From Bacillota bacterium (lineage in GTDB: Bacteria > Bacillota > Clostridia > Lachnospirales > Lachnospiraceae), in contig JAEWPQ010000068.1 in assembly GCA_023460575.1 (NCBI GenBank), positions 1 to 23,184 of the forward strand: a stretch of 23,184 nt of DNA, in the 5' to 3' direction. Each line of letters opens with the position of its first letter. Positions within the stretch are counted from its first letter, which is position 1. Under the pieces are notes generated by a model. The model saw nothing but the letters and a program-made list of their open reading frames with translations, was not told the origin of the DNA and did no database searches. Positions 14,053 to 21,979 of the stretch are shown here, in pieces. The position numbers and the translations under genes are program-made.

Positions 14053-14394
14053 TTATTTAATTGCATCCTCTCCCCGCTCTCCGGTACGGATTCTCACAGC
14101 ATCCTGTATATCAGAAATAAAAATCTTGCCGTCACCGTATTCACCGGTATAAGCTTTCTTAATAATTGCTGAAATGACAGCATCTGACTGATGATCTGCT
14201 ACAAAAAGTTCTATTTTTATCTTGGTCAGGAAATTATAATCCACCTCTGCACCGCGGACAAATTCCGTCCAGCCCTTCTGGTTTCCGCAGCCCATAACCT
14301 GCATAATACTTAATCCGTTTAATTTCAGTTCTTCCATAATTTCTTTGATATCTTCCAGTTTTTCAGGCCGGATAAATGCTTCTATTTTTTTCAC
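14053..14394 (-). CDS. glnK: Nitrogen regulatory protein P-II (GlnK-type)
   Basis: A 113-residue trimeric PII signalling protein that reports 2-oxoglutarate and ATP/ADP, coupled here to the ammonium channel just upstream. The register with canonical PII is exact: Gln39, Lys58, Lys90 in GDGK, Arg101 and Arg103 in the RIRTGE motif are kept. In the T-loop (GWTEFVRGAEVDYNF) the positions of Tyr46 and Tyr51 are both valine. Tyr51 is the uridylylation site in proteobacteria, so that control is not possible here. The start is GTG at 14394 with AGGGAG eight bases upstream. The gene lies 17 bases after amt, the classic amtB-glnK pairing that lets PII block the channel when ammonium is high. Confidence 0.94.
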   Translation of the reverse strand: MKKIEAFIRPEKLEDIKEIMEELKLNGLSIMQVMGCGNQKGWTEFVRGAEVDYNFLTKIKIELFVADHQSDAVISAIIKKAYTGEYGDGKIFISDIQDAVRIRTGERGEDAIK

Positions 14395-14411
14395 TTTGAA
14401 ATCTCCCTTTA

Positions 14412-15647
14412 TTAATCCATTCCGTTAAATGCAGGATAAGCTGTTTCCCCATGCTCTGAGGTATCAAGTCCTGTCATTTCAGCTCTTCCTGAGACCTTAA
14501 TTCCTTTCGTGATCACAGACGCAATTCCTGCTGCGATCAGGGTCCCTGCAACTGCAATCAGGATAGTAATTGCAATGGCCCCAATCTGACGAAAGAATAA
14601 CTGAATCTCACCGTAAACCAGTCCATTGTATGGCAGAGCCGGATTAATGTTTTTACTGGCAAAAATACCGGTTGCGATTCCGCCCCAGATTCCGCCGATT
14701 CCATGACAGCCAAATACATCAAGAGCGTCATCATACTGAAATCTTGGTTTAACCTTGCTGATAAAGAAATAGCAGATGGGGCTTACCAAAGCTCCAATTA
14801 TTACAGCAGACCAGATCGGAACATAACCTGCTCCCGGTGTTATTGCAACAAGTCCAATGACTAGTCCTGTTGAGGTTCCCACCAGGGTAGGTTTGCCATT
14901 TTTAAGCACCTCAACCAGTATCCAGGAAAGCATGGCAGAAGCTGCCGCTGTGTTGGTCGTCATAAATGCATGGGCAGCCAGCTCATTGGCTCCCAAAGCG
15001 CTTCCCCCATTAAAACCGAACCAGCCGAACCATAAAAGGGCTGCACCCAGAAAAACAAAGGGAACATTGTGGGGATGATAGGGCGCTTTCCCAAGATTCT
15101 TACGTTTTCCAAGTAAAACAGACAGGACCAGTGCGCTGACACCGGAACTGATGTGGACTACATCGCCTCCGGCAAAGTCCACAGACCCCATTTGAAACAG
15201 CAGTCCTCCACCCCACACCATATGAGCCAGGGGATAATAAATGAGAAGAGACCACAGCACCATAAAAATTACCAGGGAAGAAAACTTCATACGTTCTGCA
15301 ACCGCACCGGTTATTAACGCCGGTGAAATGACTGCAAACATCATCTGAAAAATAGCAAATATAAGTGTATTGGGGTAAGGATAGGTAACATCATTCAGAG
15401 TATCAAAATTAAGTCCGAACCAGTTAAGATTCCCTATGACACCCCCGATATCTCCGCTAAAGGACAATGAAAATCCAATCAGAACCCACATAACTGACCC
15501 GATCCCCATCATGATTGCAGAAGACATCATCATGTTTATAACACTTTTCCGTTTCACCATACCCCCATAAAAAAATGCCAGTCCCGGGGTCATAAGAAGA
15601 ACAAGCGCGGAGCTTATCAGCATCCAGGAAATATCTCCGTGATCCAT
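14412..15647 (-). CDS. amt: Ammonium transporter Amt
   Basis: A 411-residue polytopic membrane protein with eleven expected transmembrane helices, conducting ammonium/ammonia. Amt landmarks are the early LMTPGLAFFYGGMV segment, the first pore histidine in GGDVVHISSGVSALV, WFGWFGFNGGSAL, and the second pore histidine in DVFGCHGIGGIWGG. Both twin-His positions are present. The C-terminal tail (GLDTSEHGETAYPAF) fits the PII-contacting region of the family. The start at 15647 follows AGAGGTG; an upstream in-frame ATG at 15677 abuts the terminator T tract and lacks a ribosome site. Co-transcribed with glnK, presumably induced by nitrogen limitation. Confidence 0.95.
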   Translation of the reverse strand: MDHGDISWMLISSALVLLMTPGLAFFYGGMVKRKSVINMMMSSAIMMGIGSVMWVLIGFSLSFSGDIGGVIGNLNWFGLNFDTLNDVTYPYPNTLIFAIFQMMFAVISPALITGAVAERMKFSSLVIFMVLWSLLIYYPLAHMVWGGGLLFQMGSVDFAGGDVVHISSGVSALVLSVLLGKRKNLGKAPYHPHNVPFVFLGAALLWFGWFGFNGGSALGANELAAHAFMTTNTAAASAMLSWILVEVLKNGKPTLVGTSTGLVIGLVAITPGAGYVPIWSAVIIGALVSPICYFFISKVKPRFQYDDALDVFGCHGIGGIWGGIATGIFASKNINPALPYNGLVYGEIQLFFRQIGAIAITILIAVAGTLIAAGIASVITKGIKVSGRAEMTGLDTSEHGETAYPAFNGMD

Positions 15648-15673
15648 AAAAACACCTCTTCCATTAATTTTGC

Positions 15674-15723
15674 GCAAAAAAATTAAGCCATAATCCTGTG
15701 CGTCTCTGCACTGATTATGGCTT
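15674..15723 (-). terminator. Strong terminator hairpin between cstA and amt, possibly an amt leader attenuator
   Basis: Read on the - strand, an 11-bp stem (15723-15713 with 15695-15685) is topped by an inner GTGC/GCAC stem closing the hexaloop AGAGAC, and is followed by T7 (15682-15676). It terminates cstA transcripts. The best -35 for amt (TTGACA, 15788-15783) lies upstream of it, so amt transcripts would also have to read through it. The loop has A at position 1 and G at position 4, the pattern recognised by ANTAR antiterminator proteins. Confidence 0.85.
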
Positions 15724-15757
15724 CTTTGCCTTAAAGTTAATTTTATAAATTACATAG

Positions 15758-15840
15758 CTAGACTAATACATGATTTCAGTTTTGTCAAGTAAATTATTAA
15801 AGTCAAATTGGTATTTTTATGAAGTAAATCTAGACTAATA
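15758..15840. repeat. 11-bp direct repeat flanking the cstA stop/amt promoter region
   Basis: CTAGACTAATA occurs at 15758-15768 and again at 15830-15840, 72 bp apart. The right copy covers the cstA stop codon and last codons. The left copy overlaps the candidate amt -10. It could be a binding site pair, a small duplication or chance in AT-rich DNA. Confidence 0.4.
15760..15788 (-). promoter_or_regulatory. Candidate amt promoter
   Basis: On the - strand a perfect TTGACA (15788-15783) is followed after 17 bases by TAGTCT (15765-15760), a weak -10 (3/6). This predicts a start near 15753, upstream of the terminator hairpin at 15685-15723. The poor -10 suggests need for an activator, or that the real -10 is elsewhere. 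Confidence 0.4.
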
Positions 15841-17536
15841 TATTTTTACCTGTATTTGTCTCTATTTCGGTTTCTTTTGCAACTAATTTTTTCAATCCTT
15901 CTATGGCAACCACTACACCCAATATCAGCAGCAGCACTGCAAAAACCAGCTGAAGCGCATTTCCAAACACAAATTTTCCGGATAAAGCCGAAATTAAGTC
16001 TCTGATTTTTAATCCCAAGGCGGTGAAAGTCACCCCCAGCATAATAACCATTGGTCCCCAGAGCATGAAGCCTTTCCTGTTGGTTTTCTTTAAAAATACG
16101 GCACATGCAATTAATGCCAGGGCAGATAAAAGCTGATTTGCAGAACCAAACAGCGGCCAGATGCTGCTATAACCGGCTCTGGATAGTGCATAGCATAAAA
16201 TTAGCGTGATGATTGTTGCAAAATACTTATTAGTCAGAACTTTATTCCATGAACTTCTTTCCTCTTCGGGAGTATCATCGGCAAAAAATTCCTGAAATGC
16301 AATTCGTCCAACCCTGGCCACAGAATCAAGACTTGTCATGGCAAACGCAGAAATGGACAGCGTAATAAGCGTGTAGCATAACGTTTCGGGAAGTCCGATT
16401 GTAGTTAAGAAAACTGCAATTGCCCTTGCAAAAAGCTGAGGCGGGGTTCCAGCAGGAAGTCCCTCCTTTGTGGCTACAAAGCCAGCAGCGATCAGAGCCG
16501 CTATTGCCAGCAGGCTTTCTAACAGCATTGCACCAAAGGAAACCGGCAGCATATTCTTTTCATTCTTAATCTGCTTTGATGCTGTTCCGGAAGCCACAAG
16601 AGAGTGAAACCCGGAAACTGCGCCGCAGGCTATGGTGACAAAAAGGGTTGGAAACAGATATGATACGCTTCCGCCTGCACTTACAAGTTTAAAGCCTGTA
16701 AAGGATGGTAAATTCATGGAAGGATTATACACTGCAATTCCAATCACAGACCCCACAATCATGGCAATAAGAAGGTAGCTGTTTAAATAGTCCCGGGGCT
16801 GAAGCAATGCCCATACCGGAGTCACACAGGCTATAATTACATAGACAAATACAAAAATAAGCCAGATACTCTGAGGGATGTAGATTGGGAAAAGCAGACC
16901 CAGTCCAACAGATAATATCAAAAGTCCAATTGCGGTCAGCGTATTGATCATTTTCCCGAATTTACAATATTTTAAAATAAAACCAAGGGCTACCGCAAAC
17001 ACAATAAACAGCATTGACGTGGATGCAACCGCTCCATTAGCCGTTACCTTTGCTCCCTCAGCAGAAAAACCGTTAAAGGTTCCAGCCACGATATCGGCAA
17101 ACGCTGCCACTACCAGAATAGAAAACAGCCAGGTAAATAAAAGAAACAGCCGCTTTCCCATTTTCCCTATGTAAAGCTCAATAATGTATCCTATGGAACG
17201 CCCCTTGTTCTTTACAGAAGCATACATTGCCGAAAAGTCCTGTACAGCGCCAAAAAACACTCCGCCCAGCAGAATCCAGAGCAAAACAGGAAGCCAGCCA
17301 AACATAGCTGCCTGAATTGGGCCGTTTATAGGACCTGCACCTGCTATGGATGCAAACTGGTGGCCGAAAACGACATTGGTATCTGCAGGGACATAATCTA
17401 CCCCGTCCTCCAGTTCAAAGGCCGGAGTTTTGGCCTCCGGATCAATTCCCCATGTTTTTGCGAGGTATCTTCCGTAAATTAAGTACGCTCCGCCAAGGAA
17501 TACAATAGCTAGAAACATCATAGTTAAACCATTCAT
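15830..17536 (-). CDS. cstA: CstA-family carbon starvation/pyruvate-peptide transporter
   Basis: A 568-residue membrane protein with many hydrophobic helices, shorter than E. coli CstA (about 700) as is common in clostridia. Family landmarks are GRYLAKTWGID near residue 20, the conserved GHQFASIAGAGPINGPIQAA segment, GGVFFGAVQDFSAMYASVKNKG, and SGFHSLVASGTASKQIKNE. E. coli relatives CstA and BtsT take up pyruvate, and CstA has been linked to peptide use; the substrate here is not fixed. The start at 17536 has AAAGGAGAG upstream. An in-frame ATG at 17635 would translate through the T-box terminator and is rejected. Control by the upstream T-box (17592-17840) implies induction when one amino acid is short, pointing to amino-acid or peptide supply. 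Confidence 0.9.
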   Translation of the reverse strand: MNGLTMMFLAIVFLGGAYLIYGRYLAKTWGIDPEAKTPAFELEDGVDYVPADTNVVFGHQFASIAGAGPINGPIQAAMFGWLPVLLWILLGGVFFGAVQDFSAMYASVKNKGRSIGYIIELYIGKMGKRLFLLFTWLFSILVVAAFADIVAGTFNGFSAEGAKVTANGAVASTSMLFIVFAVALGFILKYCKFGKMINTLTAIGLLILSVGLGLLFPIYIPQSIWLIFVFVYVIIACVTPVWALLQPRDYLNSYLLIAMIVGSVIGIAVYNPSMNLPSFTGFKLVSAGGSVSYLFPTLFVTIACGAVSGFHSLVASGTASKQIKNEKNMLPVSFGAMLLESLLAIAALIAAGFVATKEGLPAGTPPQLFARAIAVFLTTIGLPETLCYTLITLSISAFAMTSLDSVARVGRIAFQEFFADDTPEEERSSWNKVLTNKYFATIITLILCYALSRAGYSSIWPLFGSANQLLSALALIACAVFLKKTNRKGFMLWGPMVIMLGVTFTALGLKIRDLISALSGKFVFGNALQLVFAVLLLILGVVVAIEGLKKLVAKETEIETNTGKNILV

Positions 17537-17591
17537 CGTATCTCTCCTTTCATACTCAGACAAAAGCCACATGCATTTGTCCCGGATAACG

Positions 17592-17624
17592 AAAAAAGTC
17601 CCCGCATCAAAAAGATGCAGAGAC
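17592..17624 (-). terminator. T-box terminator upstream of cstA
   Basis: On the - strand GATGC-containing arms (17624-17614 and 17608-17598) pair over 11 bp with two G-U wobbles, and T6 follows (17597-17592). It lies directly after the T-box sequence at 17637-17651, the usual place of the regulated terminator, 56 bases before the cstA ATG. Confidence 0.88.
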
Positions 17625-17840
17625 GAATGAACCAATCCGCGTTACCACTCTGTTTGCTGCAGATTGCAGCCGCTTAAATCCGCCGCCTGTCGGGCAGCAG
17701 CTCTTCGCTAACGGAAAGACCCGTCCTCACTTAATCAATCCTCCTGTCGGGAGGCCTTTCAGTTCGGAACTCCTGGGTGATGGCCTGTTCCTTCCTTTGC
17801 GCCCTTTCCATCTGACGGGCTGCTCTCTGTAAAGGAATGT
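17592..17840 (-). ncRNA. T-box leader (tRNA-sensing riboswitch) controlling cstA
   Basis: The - strand leader contains the T-box signature AGAGTGGTAACGCGG (17651-17637; consensus AGGGTGGNACCGCGG, two differences), followed by a terminator with T6. A Stem I base helix is visible: CCTTTACAG (17835-17827) with CTGAAAGG (17762-17755), one bulged A, followed on the 5' side by the typical AGAGAGC. In the antiterminator bulge TGGN, N is T, predicting a tRNA with discriminator A73. The specifier codon should lie in GAGTTCCGAA just before the closing CTG. TTC (Phe), TCC (Ser) and CGA (Arg) are the readable options. Ser normally has G73, which argues against it. I cannot fix the amino acid. When the tRNA is uncharged, read-through into cstA is expected. 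Confidence 0.85.
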
Positions 17841-17967
17841 GGGGAATCAGACTGTGTCCCAGTCATTGTTTTTTTCGATATCACACTTGCTGAAATGGAG
17901 TTTACCACTTTACAGTGAGAAATACAATAATTTTCCACAATATGCTTATACATAATTTCTATGTCAT
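17841..17967. other. Intergenic stretch upstream of the T-box
   Basis: Together with the T-box this fills a 431-base gap between cstA and the nucleotidase gene. It should hold the cstA promoter; the best pair I see on the - strand is a weak TTGTAT/TAAACT with 17-base spacing (about 17925-17897). I see no terminator for the upstream nucleotidase operon, so some read-through into the T-box is possible. No gene is supported here. Confidence 0.4.
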
Positions 17968-19497
17968 TTATAACCTGGAGTTATACAAAACCAATCCGCC
18001 ATTTCGTATTATTTCCGCATCAGGGTGATTTTTTAAATACTCCAGAGCCAGCTGGGGAACATCCGTACCAAACCGTTTTAATACCGTACACTGTCTGTAG
18101 ACCTCATATCCTCCGGTACCGCTTGCACGGTAATCACTCATGCACAGCTTCAGTTTCCTTCCCTCAAGAGATTTTCCCTCAAAAAGAATATTTACCACCC
18201 GGTCCCCCACCGGTCTTTCTAAATCAACCGCAAATGTGATCCCGGCAAAATAATCATAATTATAATGCTCCACCTTAGGCTTTAAGAAAACCTCCGATAT
18301 TTCAATCTTCCCTTCCTTCACGGTAAAGTATTCCGCACAGCGTTCCAGTGCCTGCTTTATAACCTCCTGTGTTACCTCCAGCACAACCAGGGTATTGGAA
18401 AAGGGATAAACTCTTACAAGATCACGCATGGTGACGCGGTCAGGCAGTGCTATGGGATTGTTTCCAAGACCAATACAGGAAATATCGGCTCCGGTATACG
18501 CCAGCTGAATCTGATTAAAAAAATCTGCCACTCCGCTGCCGCCAAGGGCCATCTCAATTTTCTCTTTTTGAGGAATTGCTTCCTTTAAGCTCCCAATCTC
18601 CAGATCCAGCCATTTCTGAACCTGCTGTTCCAATGGAAGCAGAGATTTATAAGGCTCCCGGTTATGTTGCATTCCCGCAGGCAGAATGGAGGAGGAGACA
18701 GTGCAGGCACCGTCCTCATACTCAATCTCAATTAAGGCATACTGAACGGCATTCGCTGTCAGCTGCAGCGTATGGGTTCCAAAACAGTCTCTTCCCTTTA
18801 CCGTCATATGCTGATGAGCGGTTAGCAGAATGTCGTAGTTAAGCTCCTTCAGGATGCGGTATCCGATGTTTTCGCTGCCTGATGTCAGTACTGTTCCAGT
18901 ATCCAAATCACATTCATAACCGCCGTGATAGATGCATATGGTAACATCTGACTCCTTTTTTAACAGCTCCAGTTCTTTCTTCGCTGCCAGGAATGCATCA
19001 GTAATCTGTATCTGTTCCAGGTGCTCAGGGTTTTCCCATACATTTACATAGTCAGTAACAATACCTCCAACGCCCAGGCGAAGCCCATTTTCCAGAGTAA
19101 AGATATGACTGGAAACAATTCCTGTTTCCCCCTTTAAATCTTCTGCATTGGCGCAAAGGCAGACAGCACTTAACTTCCCCATATAGTGGGCAAGCCGGTC
19201 ATAACCGAAATTAAAATCGTGATTTCCCGGAACTACCGCATCATATCCAGCTGCGTTGTACACCATTGCAAGCGGCTCACTTATAAGCAGTTCACCAGCC
19301 TGTTCAGTAATAAAAGCAGCCATGGGGGAGCCGGAAATGGTGTCTCCCCCATCGAAAATCAGTGTATTTCCATCTTTTTCAAAATTGGTAATGCAGTTTA
19401 AAAGTCCCATGGGACGTTCCGTCTTATCCCCATAATTTGTTGGGAACAGATATCCATGGACATCCGAAGTATAATATATTTTTGCCTTTTTCTTCAA
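17968..19497 (-). CDS. 5'-nucleotidase/UshA-type metallophosphoesterase, cytoplasmic
   Basis: A 509-residue protein with an N-terminal calcineurin-like metallophosphatase domain: Asp12/His14 in SDVHG, GGDT (50-53), GNHDF (91-95), a later YHGG and LTAHQH. The C-terminal 5'-nucleotidase domain has YNYDYFAG and MSDYRASGTGGYEVYR. Both domains of the UshA family are complete. There is no signal peptide or cell-wall anchor, unlike secreted UshA, so it should act in the cytoplasm. The start is TTG at 19497, four bases after the phnE stop, with AAGGGGG in the phnE end as ribosome site. Its place at the end of a phosphonate-type ABC operon suggests it releases phosphate from an imported or derived phosphoester; the substrate is unknown. 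Confidence 0.87.
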   Translation of the reverse strand: MKKKAKIYYTSDVHGYLFPTNYGDKTERPMGLLNCITNFEKDGNTLIFDGGDTISGSPMAAFITEQAGELLISEPLAMVYNAAGYDAVVPGNHDFNFGYDRLAHYMGKLSAVCLCANAEDLKGETGIVSSHIFTLENGLRLGVGGIVTDYVNVWENPEHLEQIQITDAFLAAKKELELLKKESDVTICIYHGGYECDLDTGTVLTSGSENIGYRILKELNYDILLTAHQHMTVKGRDCFGTHTLQLTANAVQYALIEIEYEDGACTVSSSILPAGMQHNREPYKSLLPLEQQVQKWLDLEIGSLKEAIPQKEKIEMALGGSGVADFFNQIQLAYTGADISCIGLGNNPIALPDRVTMRDLVRVYPFSNTLVVLEVTQEVIKQALERCAEYFTVKEGKIEISEVFLKPKVEHYNYDYFAGITFAVDLERPVGDRVVNILFEGKSLEGRKLKLCMSDYRASGTGGYEVYRQCTVLKRFGTDVPQLALEYLKNHPDAEIIRNGGLVLYNSRL

Positions 19498-19501
19498 TTA
19501 C

Positions 19502-20311
19502 TTACCCCCTTGCCAGCTTCACCCGGATCCTGGTGGAGATATATTCCACAATCAGAACCAGAAGGATGAGTCCTACCAGTATCGCTCCTGCCTCATTCCA
19601 CCGGTAGGAATTCATGGCAAAGATTAAGGGAGCGCCGATACCTCCCGCTCCAACCAGGCCAAGAACTGTGGCATCTCTTAAGTTAATATCAAACCGGTAT
19701 ATAACCGTTGATGCAAAATTAGGAATCAGCTGAGGCAGAATTCCATACCGGATTTTCTGAAAGGTGCTGCAGCCGCATGCATCTAAGGATTCTAAAATTC
19801 TGGTATCTAAATCCTCTATTGCCTCTATGTACATCTTGGAAACCATTCCGATGGAACAGACGGACATGGTCAGCAGTCCTGTAAATGCACCCGGCCCGCT
19901 GACACGGATAAACATCAGTCCATATACAAATGCAGGAATGGTCCGCACTGCCATAATCACCAGGCGGGTGATATAAGCAATAGGGGCAGGCATTAAATTA
20001 GAGGCAGATAAAAAAGATAAGGGAATCGCCAGAAACGCTCCCACAATTGTCCCCAGAAAAGCAATGCAGACAGTCTCCAAAAGCAGATAGGGAACTCCCT
20101 GAGCTGTAAAATTAAATAAAAGCTTCCCGTCCGGATGAAAAATACCGCTTAAAATATTTCCGGCAATCTGCACTCCTGAAAGCCCGGTTTTGGAAACATC
20201 TACTGCGGATCCGGACCAGATAAGCAGTGCAACGACAACGACAGAAACAGTAAGCTGGTATACGGTATTTCTGGGACGTTCTTCATAAGCCTTTTCGATC
20301 TGTTTATTCAT
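19502..20311 (-). CDS. phnE: Phosphonate-type ABC transporter permease (second PhnE)
   Basis: A 269-residue inner-membrane permease of the PhnE family with about six transmembrane helices, starting after a short cytosolic tail. The conserved cytoplasmic EAA-type loop is visible as ESLDACGCSTFQKIRYGILPQLIP, and the C-terminal RDATVLGLVGAGGIGAPL is typical of PhnE. GGAGG precedes ATG 20311. It lies 10 bases after the first permease gene, and the two likely form a heterodimer bound to the shared ATPase. Confidence 0.9.
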   Translation of the reverse strand: MNKQIEKAYEERPRNTVYQLTVSVVVVALLIWSGSAVDVSKTGLSGVQIAGNILSGIFHPDGKLLFNFTAQGVPYLLLETVCIAFLGTIVGAFLAIPLSFLSASNLMPAPIAYITRLVIMAVRTIPAFVYGLMFIRVSGPGAFTGLLTMSVCSIGMVSKMYIEAIEDLDTRILESLDACGCSTFQKIRYGILPQLIPNFASTVIYRFDINLRDATVLGLVGAGGIGAPLIFAMNSYRWNEAGAILVGLILLVLIVEYISTRIRVKLARG

Positions 20312-20321
20312 GTGCCGCCTC

Positions 20322-21143
20322 CTATACTAGTTTCCGGCGGCAGTAACGGCTCACCGATTCTATGAAAAATACGGTAACAAACAGCATGATTAAAATCATA
20401 CCTACACTGGGATACTCTCTCCAGCCCAGCTTTTCTTGTAAAATCAGACCCAGACCGCCTGCACCTACATATCCAAGAATGGCTGCATAACGGACATTTC
20501 CCTCAAAACAGAACAATCCATTTGATATGTAAGACGGAAGTACCTGTGGAATAATTGCGCCGACAAAGGCCCGTACCTTCGTGGCTCCAATGGCTTCCAT
20601 TGCCTCAAATGCCCCCATATCAGCAGTTTCAATTTCTTCGTAAAGAATTTTCCCCATATAGGCAAATGTGAACACGGCGATGGCAGTGGTTCCTGCCAGA
20701 GTACCCAATCCAAAAACATAGGTTGCAATCAGAGCCGTAACCAGCGTCGGAAGCGTTCTCACAATACTTAATAATAACCTCATAATTCCCACTGCTGCGT
20801 TATTTTTAACTATATTGGTAGATGCTGCCATGGCAAAGGGGATAACAGTCACGGCTCCGACGACCGTGCCTAGAAGTGACATCTTTAAGGTATCAAACAA
20901 AGGCTTCCAGACCTGGGCGCTGTATCCCCATTCAGGAGGCGCCATCATTCCAAGAATGACAAAAAACTGGCTTCCCCGTTCCCGTAAAACCCCTAAATCA
21001 AACCCTGTAATTTTAACAGAAAGGGCAGTAAAGGAAACCAGAATCAGTGTAATAAGAGGAAGTCTGGAAGCCGGCTTTAAGACTGTTTTTCCGTTTGATA
21101 GCACCATTTTTTTCGGCGGAAATATCTTGTCATAAATGCTCAT
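20322..21143 (-). CDS. phnE: Phosphonate-type ABC transporter permease (first PhnE)
   Basis: A 273-residue membrane permease with a cytosolic lead of about 30 residues and about six helices. The ATPase-contact loop reads EAMEAIGATKVRAFVGAIIPQVLP and is followed by VRYAAILGYVGAGGLGLIL. It is a homologue of, but clearly distinct from, the downstream permease, so this is a two-permease system. Its ATG overlaps the phnC stop by 4 bases, indicating coupled translation. Confidence 0.9.
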   Translation of the reverse strand: MSIYDKIFPPKKMVLSNGKTVLKPASRLPLITLILVSFTALSVKITGFDLGVLRERGSQFFVILGMMAPPEWGYSAQVWKPLFDTLKMSLLGTVVGAVTVIPFAMAASTNIVKNNAAVGIMRLLLSIVRTLPTLVTALIATYVFGLGTLAGTTAIAVFTFAYMGKILYEEIETADMGAFEAMEAIGATKVRAFVGAIIPQVLPSYISNGLFCFEGNVRYAAILGYVGAGGLGLILQEKLGWREYPSVGMILIMLFVTVFFIESVSRYCRRKLV

Positions 21144-21898
21144 CCCACTGCCTCCTCTTCTGTTTTCCCTTCATAAATCTCATCAAGAATCTCCTGGGTT
21201 ACCTCCGATGCCGGACCGTCATAGACAATCCTTCCTGCCCGGATTCCAACCACCCGGCCTGCATATTGAAGGGCTAAATCCACATGGTGAATGTTTAAGA
21301 GAATGGTTATGTTCATCTCCTTGTTAATCCTTAAAAAGTCTCCCATAACCTGCTTGGCTGTGACCGGATCCAGGGAAGCAACCGGTTCATCTGCCAGAAT
21401 GATCTGAGGGTTCTGAGCAAGTGTTCTTGCAAGTGCAACTCTCTGCTGCTGGCCTCCGGAGAGCTGGTCTGCACGGACAAAAGCCTTATCTAAGATTCCC
21501 ACTTTATCAAGGGCCTCTAACGCTTCCAGCTTATCCTTTTTGGGAAAGATTCCAAAGATGGCCTTAAAAAACGGAAGATCCGGTACCTTTGACATAAGAA
21601 CATTGTTGATTACCCGGGTTCTCGTCACCAGATTAAAGGACTGAAAGATCATGCCGATTCTGCGGCGGAAACGGCGCAGCGCCTTTCCTCTTAATCCCAT
21701 GACATTGACTCCGTCCACGGTAAGAGTCCCTTCCGTGATGTCATGCATGCGGTTAATAGTTCTTAAAAGAGTGGATTTACCAGCTCCGGATAACCCGATT
21801 ATGGCTACAAATTCTCCCTGCTCAATCTTTAAGTTAACGTCTTTTAAAGCCTGAAAGCCGTTGGAATAGGTTTTGCCCACCTGATTAAATTCAATCAT
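21140..21898 (-). CDS. phnC: Phosphonate-type ABC transporter ATP-binding protein
   Basis: A 252-residue ABC ATPase. Walker A is GLSGAGKST (35-43), the Q-loop MIFQSFNL, signature LSGGQ (146-150), Walker B IILADEP (166-172) followed by ASLDP, and the switch His in NIHHVD. Sequence features such as GLRGKALRRFRRRIGMIFQ and RTRVINNVL are PhnC-like. I chose ATG 21898, preceded by GAGGG; an ATG four codons upstream (21910) is an alternative. It powers import by the two PhnE permeases. Confidence 0.93.
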   Translation of the reverse strand: MIEFNQVGKTYSNGFQALKDVNLKIEQGEFVAIIGLSGAGKSTLLRTINRMHDITEGTLTVDGVNVMGLRGKALRRFRRRIGMIFQSFNLVTRTRVINNVLMSKVPDLPFFKAIFGIFPKKDKLEALEALDKVGILDKAFVRADQLSGGQQQRVALARTLAQNPQIILADEPVASLDPVTAKQVMGDFLRINKEMNITILLNIHHVDLALQYAGRVVGIRAGRIVYDGPASEVTQEILDEIYEGKTEEEAVG

Positions 21899-21918
21899 AC
21901 ATACCCTCATTTCCCAGT

Positions 21919-21961
21919 AAAAAACGGAGGCGCGCTTTATCTCCCGTTCACGTCGCCTCCG
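21919..21961 (-). terminator. Intra-operon attenuator between phnD and phnC
   Basis: An 8-bp GC-rich stem (CGGAGGCG 21925-21932 with CGCCTCCG 21954-21961) is followed on the - strand by T6 (21924-21919). It lies between the binding-protein gene and the ATPase gene, where partial termination commonly makes the binding protein more abundant than the membrane parts. Confidence 0.75.
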
Positions 21962-21979
21962 CAGCCTGTTTTATATTAT

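Noticed and set aside
17537..17635. Longer N-terminus for the CstA-family protein starting at 17635
   Set aside because: That stretch is the T-box terminator and the cstA ribosome site, not coding sequence.
17759..17953. Small 64-codon open frame upstream of cstA
   Set aside because: It lies across T-box Stem I, has no convincing ribosome site and no recognisable protein features.
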